Positions 44,701-54,949 of a DNA stretch of 64,000 nucleotides are shown here, one piece after another; the first letter of the stretch is position 1; every line of letters begins with the position of its first letter. Below the pieces are notes generated by a model. The model did not search any database, had not been told where the DNA came from, and saw only the letters and a program-made list of their open reading frames with translations. The DNA lies in NCBI GenBank assembly GCA_012963885.1, contig DTUY01000018.1:1933-65932 (forward strand), read 5' to 3'. Both the position numbers and the translations under genes were made by a program. Source of the stretch: Candidatus Poribacteria bacterium. GTDB taxonomy: Bacteria > Poribacteria > WGA-4E > UBA9662.

Positions 44701-45654
44701 ATGTCCAAGCGTTATGCGTATGTGGTGATTTGCCTGAAGGAATCGAAAAGTCGTTGGTCTGTCAGTTTTAAATCTTTAGGCAGCTCCGTTCCAGCAGAAA
44801 TTCTGCAGTTACCCAATCTCTCCCAACCTTTAACGCCAGCGTCGTGTCGTAAGCTAGATCTTAATCCAGTTGATTACTTCCGCCGGATTTTTCGCGATAT
44901 GCCTGAGATGTTGCGTAGCTATAGGTCTCGGATTGTTAATCGGGTACGTAATAATCTGAATCAGCTTGGAATTGGTCAGTCATGCCACGTGAAAGTAGTA
45001 TATATAGACTGCGGTGGAGGTATAGCTCCCTATAATTATAATATAGATCTACTTGATGACGTTTCTACCGATCCATATGAATTGAATAAGGCGGTCTACG
45101 CTGACGTAAGTACAAAACAAGAGGCCGTTATTGGGCAGGAACAACCTCAGCAGGATTTATTGTCTTCTGATTGTGAAATCTCATCTCATCCTGAAAATGA
45201 TTTTGCGGATGTATTAATGCAGTTGACTCAGGATTTTACTGAGCTCCGAGCAGATTTGGAAAGTCTAAAACGACAAATAGCAAACCAGGACTTGCAGTCG
45301 TTAGAAAACACAGATACAATTAGGAGTTGCGTTGCTCTGCCTGACCCGGGTTGGTCGTTTGAATCGGAAGAACTGGTTGGTTCCGAACTGCATAGTCCAA
45401 AGATTGGTTATGCCATGGGAAATCCGACAGGGATTCAATTGAGCCGTGAGGAAAATTTTGTCTTAAGGTACTTGTCTGAACACCAGGTGGCATCCGAATC
45501 CACATTACAGACTCAATGTCAAATTGAGAATCCGATTTCGGTAATGACCAGTTTAATGGCTAAAGTTGAACGGGGGAATTTACCCCAGATTTCTTCTAAA
45601 ACGGGCGATGATGGAGAAATGATTTATATTTGGGATCGGCCATGTCACCAGTAG
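44701..45654 (+). CDS. Hypothetical protein with coiled coil and winged-helix-like C-terminus
   Basis: 317 residues, family unknown. The N-terminal third is compact ('KRYAYVVICLKESKSRWSVS'), the middle is acidic, a short coiled coil follows ('DFTELRADLESLKRQIA'), and the C-terminal 75 residues look like a helical/winged-helix unit ('REENFVLRYLSEHQVASE'). I chose the ATG at 44701, seven bases after GAGGT; an upstream in-frame ATG at 44644 has no site. A DNA-binding role is only a suggestion. The 193 bases before it hold no gene. Confidence 0.65.
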   Translation: MSKRYAYVVICLKESKSRWSVSFKSLGSSVPAEILQLPNLSQPLTPASCRKLDLNPVDYFRRIFRDMPEMLRSYRSRIVNRVRNNLNQLGIGQSCHVKVVYIDCGGGIAPYNYNIDLLDDVSTDPYELNKAVYADVSTKQEAVIGQEQPQQDLLSSDCEISSHPENDFADVLMQLTQDFTELRADLESLKRQIANQDLQSLENTDTIRSCVALPDPGWSFESEELVGSELHSPKIGYAMGNPTGIQLSREENFVLRYLSEHQVASESTLQTQCQIENPISVMTSLMAKVERGNLPQISSKTGDDGEMIYIWDRPCHQ

Positions 45655-45696
45655 GTAGAAGATAAATTATAACTATGTTTTCAAGGAGCCTAGAAA

Positions 45697-46470
45697 ATGG
45701 CCAATATTGTTGCATGCAACTTAGGAAGTTATCGTGGACAATTCAGCAGGCAGGAAGCCTATGGGCATCTTAATCAGATCGGTTTGACCAACGTTGAAGT
45801 CGGTACACCAGCACCGCAAGAAATAGGTTCTGTACTGGAAGAGCTGGATTCATATGGATTGACGGCAACAACAATTACAGCATCGCATGATGTTAAGAGT
45901 GAGAATTTTGTTTCAGACTTTCAGAAAACTCTAGAGGCTACACGTAAAATGGAAGTGAACCGAATATTTCTTAGTGCACATGGCGGCGATTTACCGAGAG
46001 AAGTGGTTTTCAACCGGTTGAGGGAACTCGGTGAAAACGCACAGAAACTGGGAATCATCATCTGCTTAGAAACGCATCCTGATTTAGCAAACAACGGAGA
46101 TGTTGCACTTGAGACGATGAATGGTGTCAATCATCCCGGTATAGGAATTAACTTTGATACTGCTAACGTCCACTACCATACCAACCGTGAAATTGATACC
46201 GTTGAGGAAATTCAAAAGGTTTTAGGTTATGTCAAGGCTGTACACTTGAAAGATACTATGGGTGGGTATCATGCTTGGAAATTCCCCGCTTTGGGTGAAG
46301 GTGTTGTTAACTTTAAGTCAGTTTTTGAGTTGTTGAATGGTTATGGATTCAATGGGCCGTTCACCATGGAATTGGAAGGAGTTGAGGGAGAGGATCTTGA
46401 TCGGGCCGGAGTTCTAGCCAGAGTAGAACAGTCTTTTCAATATCTCAAAGACATTGGTGTGGTAAGTTGA
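45697..46470 (+). CDS. Sugar phosphate isomerase/epimerase (xylose isomerase-like TIM barrel)
   Basis: 257 residues with the AP-endonuclease-2/xylose-isomerase-like barrel. Metal-ligand motifs: Glu in 'IICLETHPDLANNGD', Asp/His in 'GINFDTANVHYHT', 'VKAVHLKDTMGGYHAW' and terminal Glu in 'FTMELEGVEGED'. AAGGAG precedes the ATG. Such genes commonly accompany Gfo/Idh/MocA dehydrogenases in sugar or inositol catabolism; the substrate is not deducible. It is followed by an amidotransferase-like gene. Confidence 0.85.
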   Translation: MANIVACNLGSYRGQFSRQEAYGHLNQIGLTNVEVGTPAPQEIGSVLEELDSYGLTATTITASHDVKSENFVSDFQKTLEATRKMEVNRIFLSAHGGDLPREVVFNRLRELGENAQKLGIIICLETHPDLANNGDVALETMNGVNHPGIGINFDTANVHYHTNREIDTVEEIQKVLGYVKAVHLKDTMGGYHAWKFPALGEGVVNFKSVFELLNGYGFNGPFTMELEGVEGEDLDRAGVLARVEQSFQYLKDIGVVS

Positions 46471-46563
46471 TCCTATGGTTTAACATAGATCTATCATTAA
46501 GTGTGCGTGTAAACTTTTCGCAGTATGTCATGATTAGAAGACACTCTCTGGTAGAGGACAAAC

Positions 46564-47403
46564 TTGTTGAAGTTTCTGATTATTGATGGATATCCAAAGC
46601 CCAACCGTGAGCAGTTTGAGTTGGTGGGTATGACATGCGCTGGTCAATTATATGCTAATCTGCTGTTGCTATATGTAGCCGATGCAGAATATAAAATCTT
46701 ATACATCAGTGATGATGCGGCTGAAATTCCAACTGAAGAAGAAATTAGGCAATACGATGGTATTCTGTGGCCGGGATGCAACTTGACTGTCTATCATACT
46801 GACGATCAACGTGTACGAAAGATGATTTTGATTGTTGATATGGCCTATCAGGTTGGTACGCCCCAGTTTGGTAGTTGCTGGGCGGCTCAGATTGCCATAC
46901 ACGTGGCTGGCGGTGAAGTGAAGCCTAATCCAAAAGGGAGGGAGATGGGGGTAGCACGAAAAATACATCTTACCCCTGATGGGAAAGATCATCCGATGTA
47001 TTATGGAAAACCTGAAGTGTTTGATGGATTCATTAGCCACGATGATGAAATTATTCGTTTGCCAGACGGTGCCAAGTGGTTGGCATCAAATGATTTTACT
47101 CGGATCCAAGCAGTTTCCGTTACTTACAAGAATGGAAATTTCTGGGCAATCCAGTACCATCCGGAATATGATCTCCGGGAAATGGCTAAATTAATTGTTG
47201 CCCGGCGGGAAAAACTGATGTGTGAGGGGTACTTCACATCCGATGATGACGTGCTAGCGTACGTGCATGACTTGGAAACTATTGCCCAAGATCCGTCACG
47301 GAAGGATCTACGTTGGAAATATGCTATTGATGATGATTTGCTGGATGATTCTATTCGGCAGATCGAATTTATGAATTGGCTAAATGATCAAGTTTTGAGC
47401 TAG
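46564..47403 (+). CDS. Class I glutamine amidotransferase-like protein
   Basis: 279 residues with the GATase-1 fold. The nucleophile elbow is 'TPQFGSCWAAQIAIHVAGGE', with Cys in G-S-C-W, and the catalytic His-x-Glu is 'IQYHPEYD'. The layout resembles stand-alone GMP-synthase-like amidotransferases, possibly gamma-glutamyl hydrolases. Start is TTG (46564 or the adjacent 46567) with AGAGGA upstream. A C-terminal tail of about 70 residues is acidic. Substrate unknown. Confidence 0.8.
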   Translation: MLKFLIIDGYPKPNREQFELVGMTCAGQLYANLLLLYVADAEYKILYISDDAAEIPTEEEIRQYDGILWPGCNLTVYHTDDQRVRKMILIVDMAYQVGTPQFGSCWAAQIAIHVAGGEVKPNPKGREMGVARKIHLTPDGKDHPMYYGKPEVFDGFISHDDEIIRLPDGAKWLASNDFTRIQAVSVTYKNGNFWAIQYHPEYDLREMAKLIVARREKLMCEGYFTSDDDVLAYVHDLETIAQDPSRKDLRWKYAIDDDLLDDSIRQIEFMNWLNDQVLS

Positions 47404-47479
47404 ATAGACATCGAGTCAAGGAAAATTAGGTTAACATAACAGTTGGCTATTTGGGTGTTCACAGTTTAATTTACTGGGG

Positions 47480-48226
47480 CTACAACTGCTTCAAGATTTC
47501 GGTTAATTCTGCATAGTTTCTGCATATGGCGTCGGCACGTGTTTGATCGCTTAGGTCACGATCATTAGCACCTGTATAGAGAACTGATTTGGCTCTGACC
47601 CTGACTGCACCGTCAATATCCGTTTTTTCGCGGTCACCAATATGTAGGATCTCGTTTGTTGAAACTTCTAGTGTTTCGGCAGCTTTTTTGAATACGACAG
47701 GGCTTGGTTTAGATCTGCCCACTTCATCTGAGAAGATGAAACCGCTAAAGTACTGAATAATTCCCCAGTTTTGCAACATTTTTTTTATGCCACGTCCTGG
47801 TGTATGGATGGTATCTGAAATAATACCGAGTTTGTAGTCTGTAGCAAGGCTGGCAATGACTTTGGCAATATTATCCACCGGATACGGTGGAATCAGGACT
47901 TCCATTTCTTCGATCGCTTTTACAAAGACGTCGAAACTCGGCGTAAGCTCAATTTCTAAGAACCTATATCCTTCTCGAAAGCGATCCACAACTGGAAGTG
48001 TTATGTGCTTCTGTTTCCAGAGATTGGTGAAATTTTCATTTGCGTGTTGAAATGCTTTGCCTATTTGGGAAAGATTGATTTCTGAATGATATCTTAAGAT
48101 CTCGTCGGCAAAAAGTTGAAGTCGTGCTTGTACTTTGGTTGGTAGTCCAACATCTTTTCGCTTTAATTCGTCTGATTCGTCAATAGCGATTGTATCCCAG
48201 AAATCGAATGTAATAGCTTGAACCAT
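47480..48226 (-). CDS. HAD superfamily hydrolase
   Basis: 248 residues. HAD motif I is 'ITFDFWDTIAID', which has Trp in place of the usual second Asp (DxWDT), a variant seen in some HAD subgroups. Motif II 'LGIISDTIHTPG' and motif III/IV 'RSKPSPVVFKKA' with 'HIGDREKTDIDGAV' are present. The cap is helical. Probably a phosphatase of a small metabolite. It lies 21 bases after the tricorn-like protease gene on the same strand. Confidence 0.85.
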   Translation of the reverse strand: MVQAITFDFWDTIAIDESDELKRKDVGLPTKVQARLQLFADEILRYHSEINLSQIGKAFQHANENFTNLWKQKHITLPVVDRFREGYRFLEIELTPSFDVFVKAIEEMEVLIPPYPVDNIAKVIASLATDYKLGIISDTIHTPGRGIKKMLQNWGIIQYFSGFIFSDEVGRSKPSPVVFKKAAETLEVSTNEILHIGDREKTDIDGAVRVRAKSVLYTGANDRDLSDQTRADAICRNYAELTEILKQL

Positions 48227-48247
48227 TTTATTATATTATTTTTGGGG

Positions 48248-51200
48248 TTAGAGTTGCTCGCCTTCTGAACCGTCAATCTGATCAAGTAACTCGGCGACTG
48301 CGGTGTTGAGTTGTCGGTCTATCCCTAGGTTCAATTCACCCAGGATACGGTCAACCTCAATATCGACAGGTCTAGCATTCCCTTCCAGATTTTCGCCGGT
48401 TTCTGTGCTAACTTTCATGCGAGGCAAACGAAAGGTCACATTGTTAAGAAGGTGCCAGTTCCATGTCCAGATTACCGCACCGGAAGTTGGCATACCAACA
48501 ACTTTTCCTAGACCAAGTGTTTTGAATCCCTGGCTAAACATCTCAGTGTTGCTACCCGAATGTTCATTTGTTATTAGGATTAGGGGTTTTTGGATAATTC
48601 GATTTCCAGCCAAGTTGGAATCAGAAGTTGTCACCAGTTGACGGTAACTTGATTGTGTGTATGCCTTTCGGTTTAGAACATCAAGAATAAACGGGGCAAT
48701 ATGTCCACCACCGTTAAAGCGAACGTCAATGACAACCCCTTCCTTGTTATGAGTTTCAGTGTCGAGATCAGCGGTAAATTTAATATATGCACTGTAAGAC
48801 ATGGAACGAATGTGGGCATAACCAAGACGCCCATTACTTTTTTGGTCTACATAGTCGGCATTCCACCGAACCCAATGCTGATAACGAAGTTGACCATGTT
48901 TCTTGGCATTGATTGGTTTAACGACTAGCTCTCTGGCTTCCTCAAGTTGGGGTTTGTCGTTGAGGTGTATTTTTATTCGTTTGCTACTTTTATCCTGTAG
49001 TATCCAATTTAGGTTTGACTCTTGATTGATTTCGATTCCGTCAACTGCTACCAGAAATTCCCCTGATTTTGCTGGCTCTGGTGGTAGGGACAGCGGAGAT
49101 TCAGGCAACACAAAATTGATTTGGAAATGATTGTGATTTTCAAGTTGATCTCTATCGAAATCAACACCAAGATAACTATCCCGTGAATTGTATCCTGTTC
49201 CTCCTGTTCCAAGATGTGATGCGTTTAATTCGCCAACCATCAGGTTCAGAATTTCTTGAAAATCTGAACCTGTTTGAACCCCTTGCATGATTGGGCGAAA
49301 TTGATCGTAAACCTGTTCCCAATTGCAACCATGAAAGTTGGGATCGTAGAAGTAATCACGGATTAGTCGCCACGCTTCGTCGAAGGATTGTATCTTCTCA
49401 AGATGGAAATCAACCTCAAGTTCTGACTGGGTATCGAGTACTTTCTGATCTCCGTCTTTACTACCGTCTTCCTCTATATCGAGGAAATGGATCCGGCCAT
49501 TTTCAAGAAAGTGAATCCGTTTGCCATTAGGGGTGAAATATATTTGCCTTTTTTTATCTGCTGACCACGTAAGTTGCTTTGGTAAATCCCTTTTTTTCTC
49601 TTCTTCAAGCGACATACTCCATAAATTGGGTTGTCCGGTGAATGATGCTTGAAAGATGAGAGTCTTGCTGTCAGGCCGGATCTGAAGCGCTTGTGCGTTT
49701 AGTTTAAAGTCAGTTAGAAAGATAGCTCGTCGCTTAATTGTACCGAGCTCAATCTCAGTGGGTTCAATCTCTTTATTTTTTTTGGAATCCTTATTTCCAT
49801 TTTTACTGGTATCAGATTGGTCTTGATCGTTTTTTTCTTCTTTTGGTGTCTCTTCTTTTTGTTTTTCTCCTTCTGACTCTTCAAAAAGTTTATCAAAATC
49901 TTCTTCCTTGAATGTAGGCTGGATTGGTTTAAGATCAACCCGTACAATTTGGTTTTCCGTCCGATATTGGCCTGTGTTGAAGATAATGAACTTTCCATTG
50001 GGAGACCATACGATATTATGTGAAGAAATGTTACTTAGGAACGTAAGTTGTTGGGAGGATAGGGCCTCAATATTTTGTACATATATGTTTGAAAAGAAGT
50101 TGTTATCTTGGGCGATGAAAACTATCCATTGGCTGTCAGGTGACCATTCAAAATCAGTTGGAAAGGGAACGCCTGTGAAAATTTGATTGATGATAAATGC
50201 GAATTTATCTTCGGTTTGGGTATTGATAAGCCAAATTTCAGTTTTCTCCTGAATATAGGCGAGCCATTTGCCGTCAGGTGAATATTTCGGCAGATATTTC
50301 TGATCAGGTTGATCTGTTAACTGTTTTTCGACCTGGTCTCTAAAATTGTAGCTGAAGATCTGGTTGTTTCCCAACCGATCCGAAACGTAAATGATAGAAT
50401 CACTGTCGGGATGCCAGCTAAGCTGGCTTTCACGAAATGGTGTATCTGTGACTTTGAAGGAGTTACCTCCCTTTTTGATTTTGTCCCCTTTTTCGCTAAG
50501 GTCAGCGAAGATGGATCCGTGTGCAATGAAGGCCACTTTTTTACCGTCAGGTGAAAGATGATATTCGTTGATTTCGCTATTTGTTGTGTAGTTTCGTACG
50601 GGTGAAAATTTCTCATCGGAATTAACAGTTATCTCGATGGGCGTTGCTTGCTGTTGATTGAGATCCAATTTCCAAATCTGAAAATTCCGTTCAAAGACAA
50701 TCCAATTCCCTTTGGCTGAAATAGATGGTCGAATCATGCGCAGATCAGTGAAATTCGTAATCTGCTCAGCATCACCATCCCCATTCAGCGACATCAACCA
50801 AATATTCTCGTGGCTATCCCGATCACTTAGAAAATATATTTTGCTACCATCTGCGTTCCACATAGGTCTAAGATTTCTGCCTTGATACTGCGTTAATCGT
50901 CGGTGATTGCTTATTCCAGATTCATCGGCAATCCAGATGTCAGAATGTCCTGCTGGATTCTGTCCGTGTCGCCACCACGGATGTCCATTGTTGTTAAACG
51001 CCAGCGTGCTGCCATCAGGTGAGGTGGCGAGATGATAATGAGTCTCCATCGGATCTCCACCAATTTCAATCGGCGTATTTCCATTAACAGAAATTTTGTA
51101 AGGGTATCCTCCAATACCACCATAGTTTGAGGTGAAATAAATCCATTTGCTATCCGGTGACCAACAGTCAGGGGGAGACGCTCCAGAGTGAAAGGTTAAG

Positions 51201-51535
51201 CGTGTAGGAGTGTCATTCTGCTCAAGGTCTGTCAGATAAATATTGCCGCCACCTGTGCGGTTGGAAGCGAATGCTAATTTTGTTCCATCGGGGGAGAAGA
51301 TTGGATGAGAATCGTAACTTGGATGGGAGGTAATTCGCCTAGCAATTCCGCCATTAGCGCTGACGATCCAGATATCGCCCGTGTAGGTAAATGCGATTTT
51401 GCTGCCATCGGGTGAGATTGAAGCCTGTTTTAAGTATGGTTTCTTTTCAGACTCACTGGATAAATCCAAGGTTTGTTTCGATTGCGAGAAGGTTATTTTA
51501 AGTAGTGAGAAAAACATCCCACTGGGATTAGTCAT
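48248..51535 (-). CDS. Tricorn-like S41 family protease
   Basis: 1095 residues. N-terminal beta-propellers of WD40/TolB/PD40 type ('ISPDGSKIAFTYTGDIW', 'HPIFSPDGTKLAFASNR' and many more repeats to about 620) precede a tricorn C1-like helical domain ('EAWRLIRDYFYDPNFHG'). A PDZ domain and the S41 core follow ('GVVIDVRFNGGGHIAP', nucleophile Ser in 'TNEHSGSNTEMFSQG'). Tricorn degrades peptides in the cytoplasm, and no signal peptide is visible here. A highly charged low-complexity linker (about 550-600, 'EKQKEETPKEEKNDQDQSD') separates the propellers. Full family length. Confidence 0.9.
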   Translation of the reverse strand: MTNPSGMFFSLLKITFSQSKQTLDLSSESEKKPYLKQASISPDGSKIAFTYTGDIWIVSANGGIARRITSHPSYDSHPIFSPDGTKLAFASNRTGGGNIYLTDLEQNDTPTRLTFHSGASPPDCWSPDSKWIYFTSNYGGIGGYPYKISVNGNTPIEIGGDPMETHYHLATSPDGSTLAFNNNGHPWWRHGQNPAGHSDIWIADESGISNHRRLTQYQGRNLRPMWNADGSKIYFLSDRDSHENIWLMSLNGDGDAEQITNFTDLRMIRPSISAKGNWIVFERNFQIWKLDLNQQQATPIEITVNSDEKFSPVRNYTTNSEINEYHLSPDGKKVAFIAHGSIFADLSEKGDKIKKGGNSFKVTDTPFRESQLSWHPDSDSIIYVSDRLGNNQIFSYNFRDQVEKQLTDQPDQKYLPKYSPDGKWLAYIQEKTEIWLINTQTEDKFAFIINQIFTGVPFPTDFEWSPDSQWIVFIAQDNNFFSNIYVQNIEALSSQQLTFLSNISSHNIVWSPNGKFIIFNTGQYRTENQIVRVDLKPIQPTFKEEDFDKLFEESEGEKQKEETPKEEKNDQDQSDTSKNGNKDSKKNKEIEPTEIELGTIKRRAIFLTDFKLNAQALQIRPDSKTLIFQASFTGQPNLWSMSLEEEKKRDLPKQLTWSADKKRQIYFTPNGKRIHFLENGRIHFLDIEEDGSKDGDQKVLDTQSELEVDFHLEKIQSFDEAWRLIRDYFYDPNFHGCNWEQVYDQFRPIMQGVQTGSDFQEILNLMVGELNASHLGTGGTGYNSRDSYLGVDFDRDQLENHNHFQINFVLPESPLSLPPEPAKSGEFLVAVDGIEINQESNLNWILQDKSSKRIKIHLNDKPQLEEARELVVKPINAKKHGQLRYQHWVRWNADYVDQKSNGRLGYAHIRSMSYSAYIKFTADLDTETHNKEGVVIDVRFNGGGHIAPFILDVLNRKAYTQSSYRQLVTTSDSNLAGNRIIQKPLILITNEHSGSNTEMFSQGFKTLGLGKVVGMPTSGAVIWTWNWHLLNNVTFRLPRMKVSTETGENLEGNARPVDIEVDRILGELNLGIDRQLNTAVAELLDQIDGSEGEQL

Positions 51536-51597
51536 TCACGACTTCCTAATTGACTATAAATTTGTCAGCATTTTCGAGAAAATTGTAGATAAAGAGA

Positions 51598-52314
51598 CTA
51601 TTCAATTTCAAATATAATTTCAACAGTGATTGATATCTCCAATTCACTTGGAGTTTGAATTGGAACCTCTGCGTCAGCCATTGTAACGTCATATTCTCTT
51701 CGTACTACTGGCGGATAATTACCACCAGTCTCGTTAAGACTAATAACTTTTCCAACTTTTACACCTAGGGTCTCGGCCATACTTTCTGCCTTCTGCTTGG
51801 CATCTTTGACCGCTTCTACACGTGCTTTTTCTCTGACTTTTACTACATCCTCTACCGTGAAATTGATGCCAGAAATATTGTTTGCTCCTGCTTGAATAGT
51901 TGCCTGTAGAATTTCACCAACATGGTTCAGGTTTCGGATGGTGACCGAAATAGTGTTGTTAACCTGAAAGCCAACGATTTGGTTTGGAGGGTCACGCCGA
52001 AAATCACGTTGTGGATATATGTTAAAAGATACGGTTTCAAAATCTGTTTTTGAAACACCCTTTTCTGTGAGTGCTGAAAAGATTGCGTTTATCTTTTCAT
52101 TATTAATATCTACAGCTGTTTTCGCTTTTTCATCAAAGGTTTGCACACCGATGCTGGCATGTATAATATCTGGTGAGGCTTTGACGATACCTGTTCCTGA
52201 GACACGGATTCCTTTACTTTGAGTACTATCTGGAACAATGATGTTGGTATCCGAGCAAGCCATCAGCACTGTCATCAAAACAGAAACAATTATGCTGGCA
52301 TGCTTGGTAAACAT
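51598..52314 (-). CDS. SIMPL (DUF541) domain lipoprotein
   Basis: 238 residues. The start at 52314 gives a lipoprotein signal (MFTKHASIIVSVLMTVLMAC) and has AGGAG nine bases upstream. The SIMPL domain follows: 'IRVSGTGIVKASPDIIHASI', 'VSKTDFETVSFNIYPQRD', 'VKDAKQKAESMAETLGVKVG'. The family forms periplasmic or membrane-associated oligomers, of uncertain function. It is 34 bases after the TPR gene and probably co-transcribed. Confidence 0.85.
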   Translation of the reverse strand: MFTKHASIIVSVLMTVLMACSDTNIIVPDSTQSKGIRVSGTGIVKASPDIIHASIGVQTFDEKAKTAVDINNEKINAIFSALTEKGVSKTDFETVSFNIYPQRDFRRDPPNQIVGFQVNNTISVTIRNLNHVGEILQATIQAGANNISGINFTVEDVVKVREKARVEAVKDAKQKAESMAETLGVKVGKVISLNETGGNYPPVVRREYDVTMADAEVPIQTPSELEISITVEIIFEIE

Positions 52315-52348
52315 TTTATTTTCTCCTAAAAACATCCTAAAGTTCATG

Positions 52349-54157
52349 TTACTGGGACAACATTGCGAGTTGTCGTTTCGCTTCTGCGTGATTTGGTTCA
52401 ATTCTTAATACTTGCCGTAGCGGCTTCAAAGCAAATTGATAGTTCTTTGTGTCGATTTGAACCATTGCATGGTCATAGTAAGCTTCAAGATATTCTGGAT
52501 TTAACTCGGTTGATTTTTGGAGCGCTTTGATTGCTCGTTCTGGTTGATTTTTCATCCTGTAAGCGACACCAATTTTGTGGTGGATCTCATGCGAGTCTTG
52601 GTTTATAGTTGCTGCTCTCTCAAGCATCTCAAGTGCATTATCAGCGTCATTTTTTCCCAGGTATGAAACGCCAATTTTATATCTGGCATCGCTGTTGCCT
52701 GGATCAAGCCGAACGGATTCGTGATATTGCTCAATTGCCAGTTCAGATTCTTCCTGTAGTTCGTAGACGATTCCTAGGTTGTAATGAGTTTGCGCATCTT
52801 CTGAATTTATTTCAATTGCTCTTTTATAATGGATAATTGATTGATCAAAGTCAGTTAACACATGGTAGACAAGGCCAAGATCAAATTGAATTTTGGCCTT
52901 GTTAGGATCTAAGTCTGCTGCTCTTTGGTGAGATTCAAGTGCTGCATCGAAGATTGCCATCTTCATGTAAACCAGACCAATATTGTTGTGGGTATTTGCT
53001 AATTCTGGGTTGAGTTCAATCGCTTTTTTATAGTGTTCAAGTGCCTCTTCAAATTTCTCTTCCGTTTGGTGAGCGACACCGATATTATTGTGTGTCACTG
53101 CGTCATTTGGATTCAGAGATAATGATTTTTCATAGTGTTCAATTGCTTTTTCGTATGACTTTGCCTGCCCATAAGCGGCGGCAATGTTGTTGTGTATAAT
53201 GTGGTTATTGACGCTAAAACTTAGTGCCTGTTCAAAGTGTCTGGCAGCAGATAAGTAATCTTTCTTATGATAATATGCCATGCCGAGACGATAATACACT
53301 TGCAGATTGTCGTCGGTTTGACCGAGTGATTCTTGTAATGCGTTAATAGCAGCATTGTAATCTTCGGTCTCAATGTTAGCAATGCCAATATAGTAATTCA
53401 CCAAGTTCTTATTTGGACGAAGACGCTTTGCATGCTCATAGGCTTCTATCGCCTCATCATATCTGCCAAGATAATGGTAGCAAAGGCCAAGATGATGTTG
53501 AGTTCTCACCAGATCAGGATTTAAGGTGATGGCTTGTTTGAATAACTTTGATGCTTGTTCGTATTCCTGTTGTTTATAAAGAATTTCTCCAAGTCTTTCG
53601 TATGCTTGAATGAGTGTTGGTTTGAGCTTGATTGCTTGATGATAACATAGAGTTGCTTGGTCTACTTGATCTCGTCTTTCGTAAATTCTCCCAAGTCGAT
53701 ACTGTGCTGTTGCCTGTTCAGGATCAAGTTCAATGGTTTTTTCGTAATTTCCAAAAGCTTTATCAAAATCGTTTTTTCTGTAGAAAAGAGAACCAAGATT
53801 ATAATACGAACTGGGTTGGTCTGGGTCTAGACGAATTGCCCTTTTATAGGCTTGAACTGCCTGCTGCTCTTTGCCGATTCTCTGATAGACCGATCCAAGA
53901 TTATTGTAGGTATTGGCATAATCGGGACGAAGTTGAATCGATTTTTTTAAGCAAGCAAGTGCGTGATTATATCTTTTCTGGTAAAAGTAGGCTGAACCAA
54001 GATTATAGTATGTGGTAGCATCTTCTTCATTCTGATAGATTAGCTTTTTACTGAATGATATTATTTGCTCCAAATCAGGCTGACTTTTTCGACTAAAGTT
54101 AACAACAGCTTTCTCGCTACTGACAACTAATGCATTTGTTGGGGTTTCGTCCGCCAC
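52349..54157 (-). CDS. Large tetratricopeptide-repeat protein
   Basis: 602 residues, nearly all of it TPR units of 34 residues (about 16, from residue 45 to the end), for example 'ATTYYNLGSAYFYQKRYNHA' and 'AVTHNNIGVAHQTEEKFEEA'. No signal peptide or enzymatic domain is seen. It should be a protein-interaction scaffold. Start is GTG with AGGAG nine bases upstream. It precedes the SIMPL lipoprotein on the same strand. Confidence 0.88.
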   Translation of the reverse strand: MADETPTNALVVSSEKAVVNFSRKSQPDLEQIISFSKKLIYQNEEDATTYYNLGSAYFYQKRYNHALACLKKSIQLRPDYANTYNNLGSVYQRIGKEQQAVQAYKRAIRLDPDQPSSYYNLGSLFYRKNDFDKAFGNYEKTIELDPEQATAQYRLGRIYERRDQVDQATLCYHQAIKLKPTLIQAYERLGEILYKQQEYEQASKLFKQAITLNPDLVRTQHHLGLCYHYLGRYDEAIEAYEHAKRLRPNKNLVNYYIGIANIETEDYNAAINALQESLGQTDDNLQVYYRLGMAYYHKKDYLSAARHFEQALSFSVNNHIIHNNIAAAYGQAKSYEKAIEHYEKSLSLNPNDAVTHNNIGVAHQTEEKFEEALEHYKKAIELNPELANTHNNIGLVYMKMAIFDAALESHQRAADLDPNKAKIQFDLGLVYHVLTDFDQSIIHYKRAIEINSEDAQTHYNLGIVYELQEESELAIEQYHESVRLDPGNSDARYKIGVSYLGKNDADNALEMLERAATINQDSHEIHHKIGVAYRMKNQPERAIKALQKSTELNPEYLEAYYDHAMVQIDTKNYQFALKPLRQVLRIEPNHAEAKRQLAMLSQ

Positions 54158-54949
54158 GAATTAGACTCCTAAAATCAAACGTCGAATGTGTTCGGAATTT
54201 TCAATTCCATACACCAAATCTTTAGGTGATATGATGTTGAAAGAAATACCATATTTTTTCCATGTTGTGTTTGGAAACTGTAACCTACAATCCGTAATCT
54301 GGTTTCATGTTTTCCATGTAAGTGCGATTCGATTCAGCAATCAATGAGCCTACTTAATCCCCTTGCGTGGTAATCAGCATCTCCTCCTGCGAATCGTAGG
54401 AAGCAGTAGGTAGATGTAAGTGAAACTAATGCTGTTTGTTCGTAAATATTCTGCGACATTCAACGCTTGTGATGCAATACTTTCTGAAAAAGCAAAATCC
54501 GCTGTTTACAGTTGAAGATCGATTTTCGGTGACTACTCAAGATCGTAACCGAAAAAATCCACTGCTTAGAACTAAAAGTGAACTGAATTCAAGTCTTTGC
54601 GCTATGAACCATTTTTCGTGCTGGGGTTTCCAAGTTAACAAAAGAAAATTTGACCATGGCGACAGCGTATTCCAAAATTTGAGCGATTGGTGTTCGGATC
54701 GCTCTCCAACGTCTCAGTTCAATAAACTTAGCAATTCCCATGCCGATCTAGAGCGAGTAGATCAAGCCGACGAGATAGATTGACTAATACTTGCCGACTG
54801 ATAACCAAAAATTTTACCAAATAACGGAGTTTCGTTCTGTTCAAGCAGGCTTGTAAAGGTATGTTCTTCATCAAATTGTAGTGATTCGAGGTGACGAAAA
54901 CCTATACTTTACCCAACGGTAAGCTTGCATTTGGCACGGCACACAAATG
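54158..54949. other. 792-base region without a convincing gene
   Basis: A 115-codon plus-strand frame (54436-54783) exists but has no ribosome site, no recognisable motif and an unremarkable composition, so I do not call it. A small hairpin TCCTGCG-AAT-CGTAGGA lies near 54383. Conceivably a decayed gene, but no homology could be recognised. Confidence 0.4.

Noticed and set aside
54436-54783. 115-codon plus-strand frame
   Set aside because: No ribosome site, no motif, no sensible neighbour; composition gives no support for coding.
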